A DNA stretch of 64,000 nucleotides from Candidatus Brocadiaceae bacterium S225 (GCA_007859995.1 SMSL01000004.1:124001-188000), one strand, 5' to 3'. Counted from the first letter of the stretch, positions 17,204-27,343 are shown. Translations and numbers: made by a program. The notes: a model not told the origin generated them from the sequence alone.

Positions 17204-17510
17204 TTATTTATGCGCTGCGCGATCACGAGTAGCATCAATGAGGATAGCCGACCCCAGGATGTCATTGTCAGCAGAAACACCAGGGAATCGTCTCTTTGTT
17301 ACTCTATAGTATGGCGTTACGTCTCTGGGACTACTTCTTTCTGCGGGCATTGACACTTGAATTAATTCACGCGCATAGCCTTCAAATGGGGGGGCCTTGT
17401 AGTTCAGCTATGATTATACGGACATAGCATTCACAGGTATTATGATCAAATCCACTTATCGCTGTGATGAAACTTTTCTGACTCATCGACAGAAGTTCTT
17501 CTATTGTCAT
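17204..17510 (-). pseudogene. Frameshifted gene remnant (unrecognised)
   Basis: Two overlapping minus-strand frames join at a run of seven C residues (17388-17394 on this strand as G). The upstream part reads MTIEELLSMSQKSFITAISG and on to IIIAELQGPP. The downstream part reads FEGYARELIQVSMPAERSSP, then DVTPYYRVTKRRFPG, and ends near DATRDRAAHK. Removing one C makes a continuous frame of about 100 residues, which could extend a further 26 codons upstream without an ATG. The protein is not recognised. The cause may be a real homopolymer frameshift or a sequencing error. Confidence 0.5.
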
Positions 17511-17771
17511 TGAAATATACTCATATACGTTTTTGAGGTTAAGAGAAAGAGAAAAATAAAGTACACAATCAATATTTTTGAATTACGGCAAAACACCGTT
17601 TTATATGTTTACTTTCATGTCATAAATTGCAAGAACTGTCGCTCCGGGTTATCAACCTCATGTAACACAAAGGGAAAACTATCAACAATCCGTTTTTGAT
17701 GACGAAGCAGATTTCAGTTGGTACCCTCAATAGAAATCTGATAAATAGTTGCTGTTTCTATTTGTTACGTA
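17511..17771. other. Gene-free stretch between the remnant and the restriction island
   Basis: Only short minus-strand frames are seen (for example FPFVLHEVDNPERQFLQFM) without a start or ribosome site. They may be debris of a decayed gene at the island edge. Confidence 0.35.
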
Positions 17772-18455
17772 TTATATTGTCATCTTAACACCATTCTGTT
17801 TTAACCAATTTTCGTATTCCTTATAATTCGGCATTTTTTTATCTAATTCATTCCAAAATTCCGGAGAATGATTGGGGTATTTCAAATGCACCATTTCATG
17901 TGAGATGATGTAGTCGATTACAGGGATGGGTGCCATTGCGCATTTCCAGTGAAAATTAAGCCCGTGCTTTGGTGTCCACGATGCCCAGCGGTTTTGCAAT
18001 TCCATTACCTTTATGGAAGCAGGCTTCTGTTGAAACTTTTCTTCAATCAGTTTCAGTCGTTCCGCAATCTTCTTCAATGCTTTTTCTTTATAGAACAGTT
18101 TAAATATCTTTTTCGCTTTATCAAGTTCATTCCTGTCAATTGTAAGATAGCCCCTGCTTAATTTTAAAGGCACTTCCTGTTTGTCAACAATTGAAAGCCG
18201 GTAGTTGCGACCAAAATATAGAAAGGACTGACCGTTTACAAATTGACGGTTTACCTTCCCCTGATTGAGCTCCTGCCATTTAGCCAGTTTTGTAAATATC
18301 TGGTATTGTTTTGACCTGACTACTTTCTCAACTGTTTCATCACTTGATGAAACAGGCGCCAATACGCGAACAGAGCCGTCCCTTTCGATAAAAATACTAG
18401 CCGTTTTTCTGCGGTCGGTCTTTTCAATTTTTATCTCTACCCCTTCTATATTCAT
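17772..18455 (-). CDS. YgjP-like zinc metallopeptidase (DUF45/SprT-like)
   Basis: A 227-residue protein with the zinc motif HEMVH (186-190) and a third histidine at 196 (YPNHSPEFW), plus the WASW and LNFHWKCAMAP blocks of the YgjP/DUF45 family. Members are predicted metal-dependent peptidases and are often encoded beside type I restriction genes. The start overlaps the hsdR stop by 4 bp (ATGA), so it is translationally coupled and is the last gene of the island operon. A role in restriction is not established; association by operon position is clear. Confidence 0.9.
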   Translation of the reverse strand: MNIEGVEIKIEKTDRRKTASIFIERDGSVRVLAPVSSSDETVEKVVRSKQYQIFTKLAKWQELNQGKVNRQFVNGQSFLYFGRNYRLSIVDKQEVPLKLSRGYLTIDRNELDKAKKIFKLFYKEKALKKIAERLKLIEEKFQQKPASIKVMELQNRWASWTPKHGLNFHWKCAMAPIPVIDYIISHEMVHLKYPNHSPEFWNELDKKMPNYKEYENWLKQNGVKMTI

Positions 18456-21400
18456 TTTAAATCTGCTTCTCTATTTTTGGCCAGCTTCATTAATTCGGTT
18501 GTTAATTCACCCGCATTTTCCGAGATGCCGGAGATTCCGGAATAACGCAGTTCATCTTCAACCAGTCCCTCAACTCTTTTTCTTTCTGCACCTTTATCAC
18601 TCCAGAAGTTCCTGATCTCCGCTGTTTCTTGAAGGATAGGTATCAGAATATGGATAAGTTCTTTTGTTTTGTCTATTTCTGCTTCATTTTCATCTGCAAT
18701 ACTATTTTTCAGCAAATCAAAAAACGGTGCCTCAACGAAGGAAATCCCTTCGGTTTCTTCTTGTCTGCCTTCTGCTATCTCTTCCCGCAACTTGCCCAAT
18801 TCACCAACAATGGTTTCCCAATTTTCTTTATAAGAGCTTAAAATTGATTCTAAACGGTCTTTGAAACGGCTGTAAAGTGCAGGGTCATTTTCAAGGTTTA
18901 CCTTAATGTGCCAGCGAATGGCATGTTCCATTTCCGATGCTTTTGATTTTGGCGTTTTATTCAGGTAATCAACCTTTTTACCGAATTCATCCGAAAGGAT
19001 GGAAACCTGTTGCACTTTTGTGTCAATACCTATAGACAGCAAATGCTTATCAATGAGTTTGCGCACTTTGTCAGAAGCCCATTTCAGATCCATTGTTTCA
19101 TCTTTGTAGCGGTCTTTGATGCGCCAGATAATATACCCCAGACGCTTTGCAGGTATCCAGTATTCGGTTCCAGCCTGAACATTAAAAAGTAAATCCAGAC
19201 TATCGAAGAAACTCTTTGAATAGGTGAGTAATTCTGCTCTGAACTTTACGTTTTTCGCTGTCTCAATACAATCTTCAGCAAACTCAAATTCTTCTGTTTC
19301 ATCGATAAATTTCTGTTTCAGGAAATCATCAATCTCGTTCAGTTTGTTGTCCGTGAACAAATCTATCAACCGTTTATATCTGGCTTCAAGTATTGGAATC
19401 TCTTTATCAATATCGCGGAAAACCTTCTGAAAATCTTCAAGTTGTAATTTGTCCTTATCCGTATAGATGTTCAGGGCATCACTCAAATGTTTTGTAACGC
19501 CGAAATAGTCTACAATCAAACCATACTTTTTGCCGTGCTTTGTTCTGTTCACGCGGGTAATGGCTTGAAACAGATCGTGCTCCCGTAAACACTTGTCCAG
19601 ATACATAACCTGCTCCACCGGGGCGTCAAAACCGGTAAGCAGGCGGTCGCACACGCATATAATGCCAATGCCTGTTTCGGGCTTTTCCGGATTAAAATCG
19701 GCTTTAAAGTTTTCAATGGCATTCATCTCTTTGGCCTCTCTGCGAGCCTTGCTGATGTATCCGGGTTCATTATTCCCAAGGCTTGATACAATGGCAGACA
19801 CTTTCAAAAATTCCAGTTGCTGTAACTGTTCCACGTCAATCTCTTCTTCCGGTAATTGTTTTAATTCGGCAATTTTATTTTGAATAGCAATTTCCAACTC
19901 ATATTTGTAACGCACTGCCGCCACGATACTGGAAGCCACCACCTGTGCTTTAAAACCATTTACCAGGATATCTTTGTAATAATGGTCGATAATATTCTTG
20001 CTAATGGCGGCGATGCGCTCTTTCGACTCCAGATAGGCAATGAATGAACCGTATCGGCGCTGAATTTCTTCTTTCTCTGCCTGGGTGCGCGGTTCAAACA
20101 TATCTTCAAACTCGGTGTCAAAGGCTTCTTTATCGTCTAACCTGTCTTTTGATATCTTGCCGATGTATTTAATTTCGACGGTTGTCCGGTCTTTTACCGC
20201 TTTGTCAAATTTATAAAAATCAATAAAACCGCCAAATCGTTCATGGGTTTTTATTTCGTGCCGCTCGGTGAGCAGGGGCGTTCCGGTAAAACCAATGCGG
20301 GTTGCATTGGGGAAAGCAGAAAACAGGTTATCACCCATGTCGCCGCCCTGTGTGCGGTGAGCTTCATCTATCAGCAATAAGATACGGTCGCTGTTGTTTA
20401 TGGTGTCAAACTTTTCAAAGGTTGGAACGACGCCTGCTTCAATCAGCGACTGTGCGGAAACATTTTTCTCATCCAGAAATTTATGGATCATTACCATATT
20501 TACATCGCCGGTATCATCGCTCAATTGATTAAGTTTATTGCGCCGGTTGATGATACGCACCGGTTCTCCTGTCATGGCAGCGGTTTCGGATAGTTGGTCT
20601 TCCAGATCCATGCGGTCAACAATAAAAATAATTTTTAAATCCTTTAAATCATCCAATGAACGCAGTTTGCGAATAAGAAAAACCATGGTCAGGCTTTTGC
20701 CGCTGCCCTGGGTATGCCAGACCACGCCGCCTTTCTCCAAAGGCGAGTTTCCTTGCCGGTAATTCTTGATGATTTTGCCGACTGCCCGGTATTGATTGTA
20801 GCGGGCGACTATTTTTACCTCCACCCCTTTTTTGATTTCAATAAACAGGGTGAAGTGCTTGAGCAGGTCAATCAGAATTTCTTTGTTCAGCATGCCGTGA
20901 ATCAAAACCTCCTGACGCTCTTCGTTGGGCGGATATTCTACCGTGCGGTACTCTTCGGGAAAAATGTCCACCCAGTTGTTGTAAAAGTCAAATTCAGCAC
21001 TGATGGTTCCTACCCTTGCTTCGGTGCCGTGAGTGATGATGCTGAACATATTGTAGTGGAACAGCCGTTCTTCACCCTCCTTAAAACCGTAATCATCATC
21101 GCGGGTGTTGGCGTAGCGGGTTACCTGCAGATACGCTTCGCTTAACGGTTCGGCCACATCAAAATCTTTGGCTTCCACCACGCAAACCGGCATGCCGTTC
21201 AGAAAGAGCACAATGTCGGGAATTATTCCCTGGCGGCTGGCGCCCGGTGTAATCAAACGAAACTGGTTGATGGCAATAAAAGAATTATTGTCATAGTTTT
21301 TAAAATCAACCAGACGAACTGTTGGGTCTTGTTCGCCGGTAAGTTCGTTTCTGGCAACCGATGTGCCTTTGAGCAGTATCCGGTGAATTTCCTTATTTGC

Positions 21401-21667
21401 CTCATGCAGGCTCTTTCCGGGGAAGTTCTCTATTTCAAACAGGATTTCATCCAGTTGTCTGTCGGTCAGCCATTCCCTGCCGTCCGGGGTGGTGTTTATT
21501 TTTTTGATGGCTTTCTTAAATTCTTCGGGCAAAACCACCTGTTTAAAGTTTTCGCGCAGGCTTTTTGCCGGTTCCTGAGGAATGCCAATGCCCTGGTTGA
21601 TTACCTGCCAGTCCAGCAGACGCAGTTTTTCCAGAAACGGTTTTTCTACATTTTTATATTCTGCCAT
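18452..21667 (-). CDS. hsdR: Type I restriction enzyme R subunit
   Basis: A 1071-residue motor and nuclease subunit. The N-terminal PD-(D/E)xK nuclease shows PDIVLFLNG (D151) and VVEAKD (E165, K167). The SF2 translocase has TQGSGKS (Walker A, near 319-325), DEAH (434-437), and later GFTGTPL and QAITRVNR motifs. With HsdM and HsdS it would form the complex that cuts DNA lacking the cognate methylation. It starts 3 bp after rhuM and overlaps the YgjP-like gene. No break or missing motif is visible, so the gene looks functional. Confidence 0.96.
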   Translation of the reverse strand: MAEYKNVEKPFLEKLRLLDWQVINQGIGIPQEPAKSLRENFKQVVLPEEFKKAIKKINTTPDGREWLTDRQLDEILFEIENFPGKSLHEANKEIHRILLKGTSVARNELTGEQDPTVRLVDFKNYDNNSFIAINQFRLITPGASRQGIIPDIVLFLNGMPVCVVEAKDFDVAEPLSEAYLQVTRYANTRDDDYGFKEGEERLFHYNMFSIITHGTEARVGTISAEFDFYNNWVDIFPEEYRTVEYPPNEERQEVLIHGMLNKEILIDLLKHFTLFIEIKKGVEVKIVARYNQYRAVGKIIKNYRQGNSPLEKGGVVWHTQGSGKSLTMVFLIRKLRSLDDLKDLKIIFIVDRMDLEDQLSETAAMTGEPVRIINRRNKLNQLSDDTGDVNMVMIHKFLDEKNVSAQSLIEAGVVPTFEKFDTINNSDRILLLIDEAHRTQGGDMGDNLFSAFPNATRIGFTGTPLLTERHEIKTHERFGGFIDFYKFDKAVKDRTTVEIKYIGKISKDRLDDKEAFDTEFEDMFEPRTQAEKEEIQRRYGSFIAYLESKERIAAISKNIIDHYYKDILVNGFKAQVVASSIVAAVRYKYELEIAIQNKIAELKQLPEEEIDVEQLQQLEFLKVSAIVSSLGNNEPGYISKARREAKEMNAIENFKADFNPEKPETGIGIICVCDRLLTGFDAPVEQVMYLDKCLREHDLFQAITRVNRTKHGKKYGLIVDYFGVTKHLSDALNIYTDKDKLQLEDFQKVFRDIDKEIPILEARYKRLIDLFTDNKLNEIDDFLKQKFIDETEEFEFAEDCIETAKNVKFRAELLTYSKSFFDSLDLLFNVQAGTEYWIPAKRLGYIIWRIKDRYKDETMDLKWASDKVRKLIDKHLLSIGIDTKVQQVSILSDEFGKKVDYLNKTPKSKASEMEHAIRWHIKVNLENDPALYSRFKDRLESILSSYKENWETIVGELGKLREEIAEGRQEETEGISFVEAPFFDLLKNSIADENEAEIDKTKELIHILIPILQETAEIRNFWSDKGAERKRVEGLVEDELRYSGISGISENAGELTTELMKLAKNREADLK

Positions 21668-21670
21668 AAT

Positions 21671-22744
21671 TTACTCTTTTTTCTTTTTGGCCTTTGTATG
21701 GTTGATTCTAGATTCGGAAAGTTTTTTTACCACTTTGTCAAAATCACTTTCAACAACTTTGTTTTGGGCGGTACGAAACTTTTCAAACTCTTTTTCTGCC
21801 AATGTTAAAGCAATCTGATGAGATACTTTGCCTTGATGTTTTAAAATTGCTTCTTCATTAAATTGCAGGAACGCGTCTAATTTCGTAATCCAATCATTCA
21901 TATACATAATCACGCCTTTACGCGCCTGGTTTTCTGCATAATCAAGATACATGGTTACAATGCGGTTTAAACCTTCCAATTCTTTTTCATTCAGATAATT
22001 TTTTGCTATGCCAATATCCGTTTTCCGTATCCTTCCTTTTGGCGCGTTTTTCCAGGTGGTTAAACCCATGTTTTCTTTTTCGCTGCCAACTCGTGCCGCA
22101 ATTATTTCTGCTGCTGTTTGACCGGTTATTGCCCAATGCAATTTGTTTTGAACGGTGGCAAAAAAATCTTTTGTAGTTTGTGAATCCAGTTTATAATCGG
22201 CGCTGCATTGTGTGTATATGTCGGTAATTTTTTGATAGAAACGGCGTTCACTGCTCCGTATGTCTCTGATGCGGGCAAGCTGCTCTTCAAAATAATCCTT
22301 ACCAAAAATGTTGTGCGGATTTTTCAACCGTTCATCATCCATTGTAAAACCTTTGATGATGTACTCTTTTAATCTTTCCGTAGCCCAAATTCGAAAGGCT
22401 GTTGCCTGTGTGCTGTTTACTCTGTAACCAACTGAAATAATTGCATCTAAATTGTAGTATTTAACTTTTGTAACCTGCGTTTTTCCTTTGATAGCGCCGT
22501 GTTGAGTGGTATGTTCCAAAACGGAACTCACCAGTTCTTCTTTCAATTCACCTGATTCAAAAATATTTTTAAGATGCTTGGTAACGGCCGGGCGCTGCAC
22601 GCCAAAAAGTTCTGCAATTTTTTGCTGGGTAAGCCAGATGGTTTCGTTTTGCAAATAAATTTCCACTTTAACATTGCCGTTGGGCGTTGTGTAGAGCAAT
22701 ATTTCATTGAAACCCTGCGGTGTTATATCTGGTTCTTTAGTCAT
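21671..22744 (-). CDS. RhuM family protein
   Basis: A 357-residue protein of the virulence RhuM family. A winged-helix-like N-terminus (IWLTQQKIAELFGVQRPAVTKHL) is followed by the family core (YYNLDAIISVGYRVNSTQAT and FRIWATERLKEYIIKGF). RhuM genes are commonly embedded in type I restriction operons; their biochemical role is not known. It lies between the RAYT gene (32 bp) and hsdR (3 bp) on the same strand, so it is part of the island operon. Full length, with no damage visible. Confidence 0.92.
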   Translation of the reverse strand: MTKEPDITPQGFNEILLYTTPNGNVKVEIYLQNETIWLTQQKIAELFGVQRPAVTKHLKNIFESGELKEELVSSVLEHTTQHGAIKGKTQVTKVKYYNLDAIISVGYRVNSTQATAFRIWATERLKEYIIKGFTMDDERLKNPHNIFGKDYFEEQLARIRDIRSSERRFYQKITDIYTQCSADYKLDSQTTKDFFATVQNKLHWAITGQTAAEIIAARVGSEKENMGLTTWKNAPKGRIRKTDIGIAKNYLNEKELEGLNRIVTMYLDYAENQARKGVIMYMNDWITKLDAFLQFNEEAILKHQGKVSHQIALTLAEKEFEKFRTAQNKVVESDFDKVVKKLSESRINHTKAKKKKE

Positions 22745-22776
22745 ATATTTACCAGGTTAAAAGTGAAAAGTTTATA

Positions 22777-23337
22777 TTATTTCCTGTTTTCATCAATATC
22801 CCAATGTTGTGGATTGGTTACAATATAATTAACAATATTATTATATGATTTATCATTCCTGATGATGTGATCGTAAAAACGTGATTGCCAGCCAAATTCC
22901 AAATCATTATTTTTTGCATATTTGGTAATGCCGATTTTAAAACCACGGATAATTGACGCCAGATTTTTTGATTGTGGACCGAATTTATTTTTTGGTTTTG
23001 ATGGTGGTTGTTGTTGTAGAGACGCAAGATTTTGCGTCTCTACGTTATTGCGTCGATAATTGGTTTTATCAATTACAATTATTCCGTGAATATGATTGGG
23101 CATTACCACACACGCATCCAATATTACAAACGGAAAATGATTGGGGATTTCGGACCAATATTTTTCTGCCGCCATTCCCAATTGGGATAATTGCATTTCG
23201 TCATCGACAATATCGCCAAAATAATGTTCGCGGTTTTGGGTACAGATGGTGACAAAATACATAGCATCAGAACCATAATCCCAGTCTTTCAGTCGGGCTG
23301 ATTGGATACGATATCTGTTTTTATATCTTTCCGGCAT
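22777..23337 (-). CDS. REP-associated tyrosine transposase (RAYT, Y1 family)
   Basis: A 186-residue HUH single-strand transposase: MPNHIHGIIVID supplies H82 and H84, and Y155 in SRFYDHIIRN is the catalytic tyrosine. The conserved FGPQSKNLASIIRGFK block is present. A variable loop between them (about 97-112) is encoded by a 28-bp hairpin that matches hairpins in hsdS and hsdM. A 46-bp palindrome lies 27 bp before its start codon, as expected for a RAYT flanked by its own REP sequences. RAYTs cut and move such hairpins. It is inserted in the restriction operon between hsdS and rhuM and looks intact. Confidence 0.93.
   Translation of the reverse strand: MPERYKNRYRIQSARLKDWDYGSDAMYFVTICTQNREHYFGDIVDDEMQLSQLGMAAEKYWSEIPNHFPFVILDACVVMPNHIHGIIVIDKTNYRRNNVETQNLASLQQQPPSKPKNKFGPQSKNLASIIRGFKIGITKYAKNNDLEFGWQSRFYDHIIRNDKSYNNIVNYIVTNPQHWDIDENRK
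23016..23043. repeat. GAGACGC hairpin inside the RAYT gene
   Basis: A perfect 12-bp stem (GTAGAGACGCAA / TTGCGTCTCTAC) with a GATT loop, in frame within the transposase gene, encoding VETQNLAS. It matches hairpins at the end of hsdS and inside hsdM. Confidence 0.9.
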
Positions 23338-23352
23338 GGTATATATCTTATT

Positions 23353-24714
23353 TTATGATAATGGTGGAGACGGTAGAGACGCAAAATTTTGCGTCTCTAC
23401 CGTCTCCACATTCTTTTTCCCGCTCAACAAATCCGCCATTAAACCGGCTTTTATCTGCTGCAGTTTGTGCAGGTAGGTTTGTTCAGTTTGGATTTTGGTG
23501 TCAATTTGTTCAACATTGTTTGATATTTTATTTTGTTCTTTGTCAGAAATAATAGGTACAGGGATTTTACAAAAGTCTTTTGTTGTAAATGAAGCTTGAT
23601 TTACCGCTGGTTTTACAATTGCCTTAATCTCATTTTGCACAATATTTGAACTAAGTAAATAATAAAGAAATTTTGGTTTAACAATTTCCGATGCTTTTAT
23701 TCTAAAAAGGTTTGTAGTATAAATACATGGGCGAAAGTAACCTTCATAAATTGCAACTTTGCCAATTTGGTCTATGCTGTTTATAAAACAAAGCAGAATA
23801 TCTCCATTTTGAAGAACATAAGCACTGGTGTCAGCCCCCTGCGGGTCATTTTCATACCAATATCTAAGGCAAGAGAAGTCAATTTTATTCTCTTGAATGT
23901 TTCCTGAAATTAATACTGGTAATCCAATGTCTTGTTCTGAAAGCAACCTCGACAAACCACTTCTTAGTAGTCCAAAATAATTATCTAACCTCTCCACTTC
24001 CCACTCCTTCGGAATCCAGCCCAACTTGCTCTCTTTATACAATTCCGGAGCGTCTTCATATGTGGGGCGCAGTTTGCCCCGCCGTTCAGACGGGCAGGCA
24101 GTTGACACGTCAATGCCGCGGGTAAACAGATCGTGCAGCATCCCTTGCTTAATGGCTCTGTATTTGGCTATGGCGGCTTCTGTTTTTTCTATCACCGCGT
24201 CGGCAGTGGACAGAATGCGGGCGATTTTGCGTTGGGTTTCCTTTTGTTGCGGGTATGAAATTCCAATACTATTAATTGTTTTTACTGTTAATTGAGGTTG
24301 AGCACTACCAAAAGATATCCTTTCAATTTGTTCTTTAAGAAAAGAAGATTTCAGAAAATGATGGAGGTATTTATGGTCAATGTTATTATCCTGGTTTCTT
24401 AAAAGAACCATTCCTGAATTAATTCTAATGTGCTCGAAAGGTATCTTTTCATCATAAAAGGCAATATTGCCAACAGTTCCTCTTGTAGTTAAGACTATAT
24501 CAAGACGGTTGAGTTTACCAGTACCAAGTATTAAATCTCTTTCTTTAGAAATAAATTGACAGATATCGAACTTAAAACCATTATTTGTTACATTTTTTGC
24601 ATTTAGAAATAAGCAGAATCCTTTTTCTGAAAAATCTTTTTCTTTCGGATAATTAACACCTCTATCACCATCAATTACTTGAATATCTAAATCACTTAAT
24701 CGATTATTCTTCAT
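23353..24714 (-). CDS. hsdS: Type I restriction enzyme specificity subunit
   Basis: A 453-residue S subunit with two target-recognition domains. Each ends in a conserved helix: one with [20 protein letters not shown], the other with [18 protein letters not shown]. The central linker follows the family pattern ([12 protein letters not shown] ... [12 protein letters not shown] ... [13 protein letters not shown]) but carries about ten extra residues ([10 protein letters not shown]). The last 15-20 residues after LLSGKK are encoded by a 46-bp palindrome ([13 protein letters not shown]), not by normal hsdS sequence. It overlaps hsdM by 11 bp. It recognises the DNA target for both methylation and cleavage; the site cannot be read from sequence. 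Confidence 0.94.
   Translation of the reverse strand: MKNNRLSDLDIQVIDGDRGVNYPKEKDFSEKGFCLFLNAKNVTNNGFKFDICQFISKERDLILGTGKLNRLDIVLTTRGTVGNIAFYDEKIPFEHIRINSGMVLLRNQDNNIDHKYLHHFLKSSFLKEQIERISFGSAQPQLTVKTINSIGISYPQQKETQRKIARILSTADAVIEKTEAAIAKYRAIKQGMLHDLFTRGIDVSTACPSERRGKLRPTYEDAPELYKESKLGWIPKEWEVERLDNYFGLLRSGLSRLLSEQDIGLPVLISGNIQENKIDFSCLRYWYENDPQGADTSAYVLQNGDILLCFINSIDQIGKVAIYEGYFRPCIYTTNLFRIKASEIVKPKFLYYLLSSNIVQNEIKAIVKPAVNQASFTTKDFCKIPVPIISDKEQNKISNNVEQIDTKIQTEQTYLHKLQQIKAGLMADLLSGKKNVETVETQNFASLPSPPLS
23364..23409. repeat. 46-bp perfect palindrome ending hsdS
   Basis: Perfectly symmetric about 23386/23387: GTGGAGACGGTAGAGACGC followed by AAAA, then the reverse complement. The inner 30 bp is the same hairpin family as in the RAYT and hsdM genes. 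It codes the HsdS C-terminal tail and lies just upstream of the RAYT start. Confidence 0.93.
24079..24105. repeat. GC-rich insert in the hsdS linker
   Basis: A 27-bp segment rich in CCGCCG and GGGCAGGC words adds about nine residues to the HsdS central linker relative to the usual family pattern. It resembles the GC-rich hairpins at 15641 and 27499. The insertion is inferred from memory of the family linker. Confidence 0.35.
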
Positions 24715-27343
24715 AACCCAACTCCATTAAAAAACTGTTCAGCAATTGGGTTTCTTTGTTTCTTTCGCTCAAAATGCTGTTCAGGGTGGTGGTGTATTTC
24801 TCCCACAGGTTTTCAATGTTTTGAAGAAGGTGGCGACTGTGGGCCTGCAGGTAGCCGTTAATGGTCTGGTGCAGGGTGCGGTTCCAGCGGCTTAGTATCA
24901 GTTCTTTGGCTTCTTCTGGTGTTATCTTTAAGCGGGCTTCGTCCACCAGTTGCTGCTTGCGGTCTTTAATCTGCTTAATCACCTTTTTGCACTCCTTCAG
25001 TTCGCTTTCCAGCTCCGTGTGTCTGGCAAAGCGCTGTTCATCGGCGTCAATCTGTTCCTGCAACCGTTGAGACGCAAGATTTTGCGTCTTTACATTAGCG
25101 ACGCATTGCAGAGCCTCGCTACCGGTTTCCATATCTGCTTTTTTATAGGCGGCAATGCGTTTGTTCAGGTTTTTTACTTCTTTGACTACCTCCCGGTGTT
25201 CGCCTTTCAGCGCTTTCAGGGCGTCTTTATGCTCTTTCAGTTCGGTTTTGGGCCAGACGTCGTACTCTTCTTCGCTCCAGACACCTTCTTCCAGTTCGTT
25301 CACTTCGGCAAACAGGGCTTCCAGTTCTTCTTTGCGGCTCTGGTTTTCGCTCAGTTCTTTCAGCACTTCGGGAAACTGGCTTTGCAGAATTTCATCGTCG
25401 GGGATCAGTTCGGCATTCCAGCCGCTGGCAGCCACGCTCTTTAAATCGGTTTTCAGTTCATCCCAATATGCGGCTAAGGCGCCACGGCCCTGGTATTGGT
25501 CTAAAACCGCCCCGTTGTTGTTCTCGCCAAAAGGGAGCATATTCAGTGCAACGCTGAAACTATCCGAGAATCTGCCGTATAGTTCAAATACATTATTGGT
25601 TTCGGGCAGTTTTTCAAAATCGCTCACCACCTCATTCCACCATTTCTGCAGGCCTTTGCTGTAGTTTTCAAAGGTGGTGTTTACTTCCGGGCTTTCATCC
25701 AGCAATTTTTTAATCTCTTCTTTCTGGGTAACGGCGCCGGTAAACTTCAGGTAGTTTTTCTTCAGTTCAGTAAACAGTTTTTCCCGCAATCCGGGGTAGG
25801 AAGCAAAGGCAGGATTCAAGGCGTTCACTTCGCTTTCCGGGATACCTCCCTGCAGGTGAGCGTGCACATCGTGCGGTTCGGCGGGAGGGGCATTGTCCAC
25901 AAAACGGCGGATATTCAGGTTGTATTCTTCGTCCGCCAACTCGGCTTTGCTGACCAGTCGGCTGTATTTATAAATCTCTTTCTTGTGTTTGCAGGAATAA
26001 CTGATTTTCTCAATATCTTCAGGGCGCAGTCTGTTCTGGTTTTTGCCTTCTCTGTATTCGCGGTCGGCATTGATGAATAACACATGCTCGCGCAGGTGGG
26101 CGTCTTTTTTATTCACCACAATTACAGAAGCCGGAATACCGGTTCCGTAAAACAGACCCGGCGGCAAACCAATGACCGCTTCCAGGTAGCCTTTACCAGT
26201 GAGCCATTTTCTGAAATTGCGCTCTTCACCGCCACGGAACAGAACGCCGTGAGGCATCACCACCGCCATACGCCCGGCATTGTTTGTAGATGCCACCATG
26301 TGCTGCACAAACATAAAATCGGCCTTGCCCTTTACCGGCATCCAGTAATTGAAGCGTTCTTTGAACTTCATACCGTCTTTGCTGTAGTTTTGTGAAAATG
26401 GCGGATTGGCAATTACAATGTCAAAAGTTTTGAGTTCTCCCTGTTGTATGTGCAGGGGATTCATCAGGGTGTCGCCGTTTACAATATTGCTGTCAAAAAT
26501 ATTGTGAAACAGCATATTCATCTTGCTCAAACTCCACACAGTTCCGCTCTTTTCCTGTCCGTAAAGCGAGATGTTTCTTGCAGAACCGTAGCGGCTTTCC
26601 ACATAGTTTTTGCTTTCGATGAGCATACCGCCGCTGCCCACGGTGGGGTCATAAATTTCGGCATCTTCCTCCGGTTCCAGGATATTAACCAGCAATCGAA
26701 CGACTTCATTGGGTGTATAAAATTCACCGGCCTTTTTACCGGCGCTGTCGGCAAAATATTTTATCAGGTATTCATAGGCAGCCCCCATCAGGTCGGGGAA
26801 TTCCAGATTGTCATCCGTCAGGTTCTTTTTGTTAAATTCACGAATCAGTTCCCGTAAATCTTCATCGGTAATCTGTTTGTTGTTTTTGCCAATGCTGCGG
26901 TTAAAGTTGATCGATTTTAAAACACCTTCGAGTTTGTCAAGGTTGGCGTCTTCCAGAGCGGCAAGGGCTATATTCAGATGGTCGCCAATCTCTTCCTGCA
27001 GGTCCTTGATGTAGTTTATTGGCTTCCCCTCTTCGTCAACTTCCGGGTCGCCTTCAAACTTTTTCCAACGGGCAGTTAATGGTACAAAGAAATCATACTC
27101 CGGTGCGTTTTGCCTTTCCAGTTCACCATAAATTACTTCAGGTTCTTTAATATGCCGTTTCTCGACAAGGTTTCTTTCTCTCGTTTCACGGTGAATCTCA
27201 AACTGGTCGTTCACCCTTTTGAGAAACAACATCGCAATGATGTATTCTTTGTATTCAGAAGCATCCATGTTGCCGCGAAGGCTTTCGCAGGCTTCTTCAA
27301 GAAAGGTTTCTAAACGGGCAAGTGATAATTTTCGTATAGCCAT
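24704..27343 (-). CDS. hsdM: Type I restriction enzyme M subunit (N6-adenine methyltransferase)
   Basis: An 879-residue methyltransferase. Residues 1-140 form the helical HsdM N-terminus. The catalytic domain has the AdoMet motif DPTVGSGG (232-239) and NPPF (313-316). Residues beyond about 500 form a long charged, mostly helical and coiled-coil extension, so the protein is about 350 residues longer than a typical HsdM. Within it, residues in VKTQNLAS are encoded by a copy of the GAGACGC hairpin. It is the first gene of the island operon and overlaps hsdS. It methylates adenine in the target set by HsdS. Confidence 0.96.
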   Translation of the reverse strand: MAIRKLSLARLETFLEEACESLRGNMDASEYKEYIIAMLFLKRVNDQFEIHRETRERNLVEKRHIKEPEVIYGELERQNAPEYDFFVPLTARWKKFEGDPEVDEEGKPINYIKDLQEEIGDHLNIALAALEDANLDKLEGVLKSINFNRSIGKNNKQITDEDLRELIREFNKKNLTDDNLEFPDLMGAAYEYLIKYFADSAGKKAGEFYTPNEVVRLLVNILEPEEDAEIYDPTVGSGGMLIESKNYVESRYGSARNISLYGQEKSGTVWSLSKMNMLFHNIFDSNIVNGDTLMNPLHIQQGELKTFDIVIANPPFSQNYSKDGMKFKERFNYWMPVKGKADFMFVQHMVASTNNAGRMAVVMPHGVLFRGGEERNFRKWLTGKGYLEAVIGLPPGLFYGTGIPASVIVVNKKDAHLREHVLFINADREYREGKNQNRLRPEDIEKISYSCKHKKEIYKYSRLVSKAELADEEYNLNIRRFVDNAPPAEPHDVHAHLQGGIPESEVNALNPAFASYPGLREKLFTELKKNYLKFTGAVTQKEEIKKLLDESPEVNTTFENYSKGLQKWWNEVVSDFEKLPETNNVFELYGRFSDSFSVALNMLPFGENNNGAVLDQYQGRGALAAYWDELKTDLKSVAASGWNAELIPDDEILQSQFPEVLKELSENQSRKEELEALFAEVNELEEGVWSEEEYDVWPKTELKEHKDALKALKGEHREVVKEVKNLNKRIAAYKKADMETGSEALQCVANVKTQNLASQRLQEQIDADEQRFARHTELESELKECKKVIKQIKDRKQQLVDEARLKITPEEAKELILSRWNRTLHQTINGYLQAHSRHLLQNIENLWEKYTTTLNSILSERNKETQLLNSFLMELGYEE
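25066..25093. repeat. GAGACGC hairpin inside hsdM
   Basis: Same hairpin family as at 23016, with one mismatch and one wobble pair in the 12-bp stem. It is in frame in the coiled-coil extension. The slight decay suggests it is older than the other two copies. Confidence 0.85.

Noticed and set aside
24950-26857. Long plus-strand open frames opposite hsdM
   Set aside because: They mirror the codon pattern of hsdM on the other strand and lack ribosome sites.
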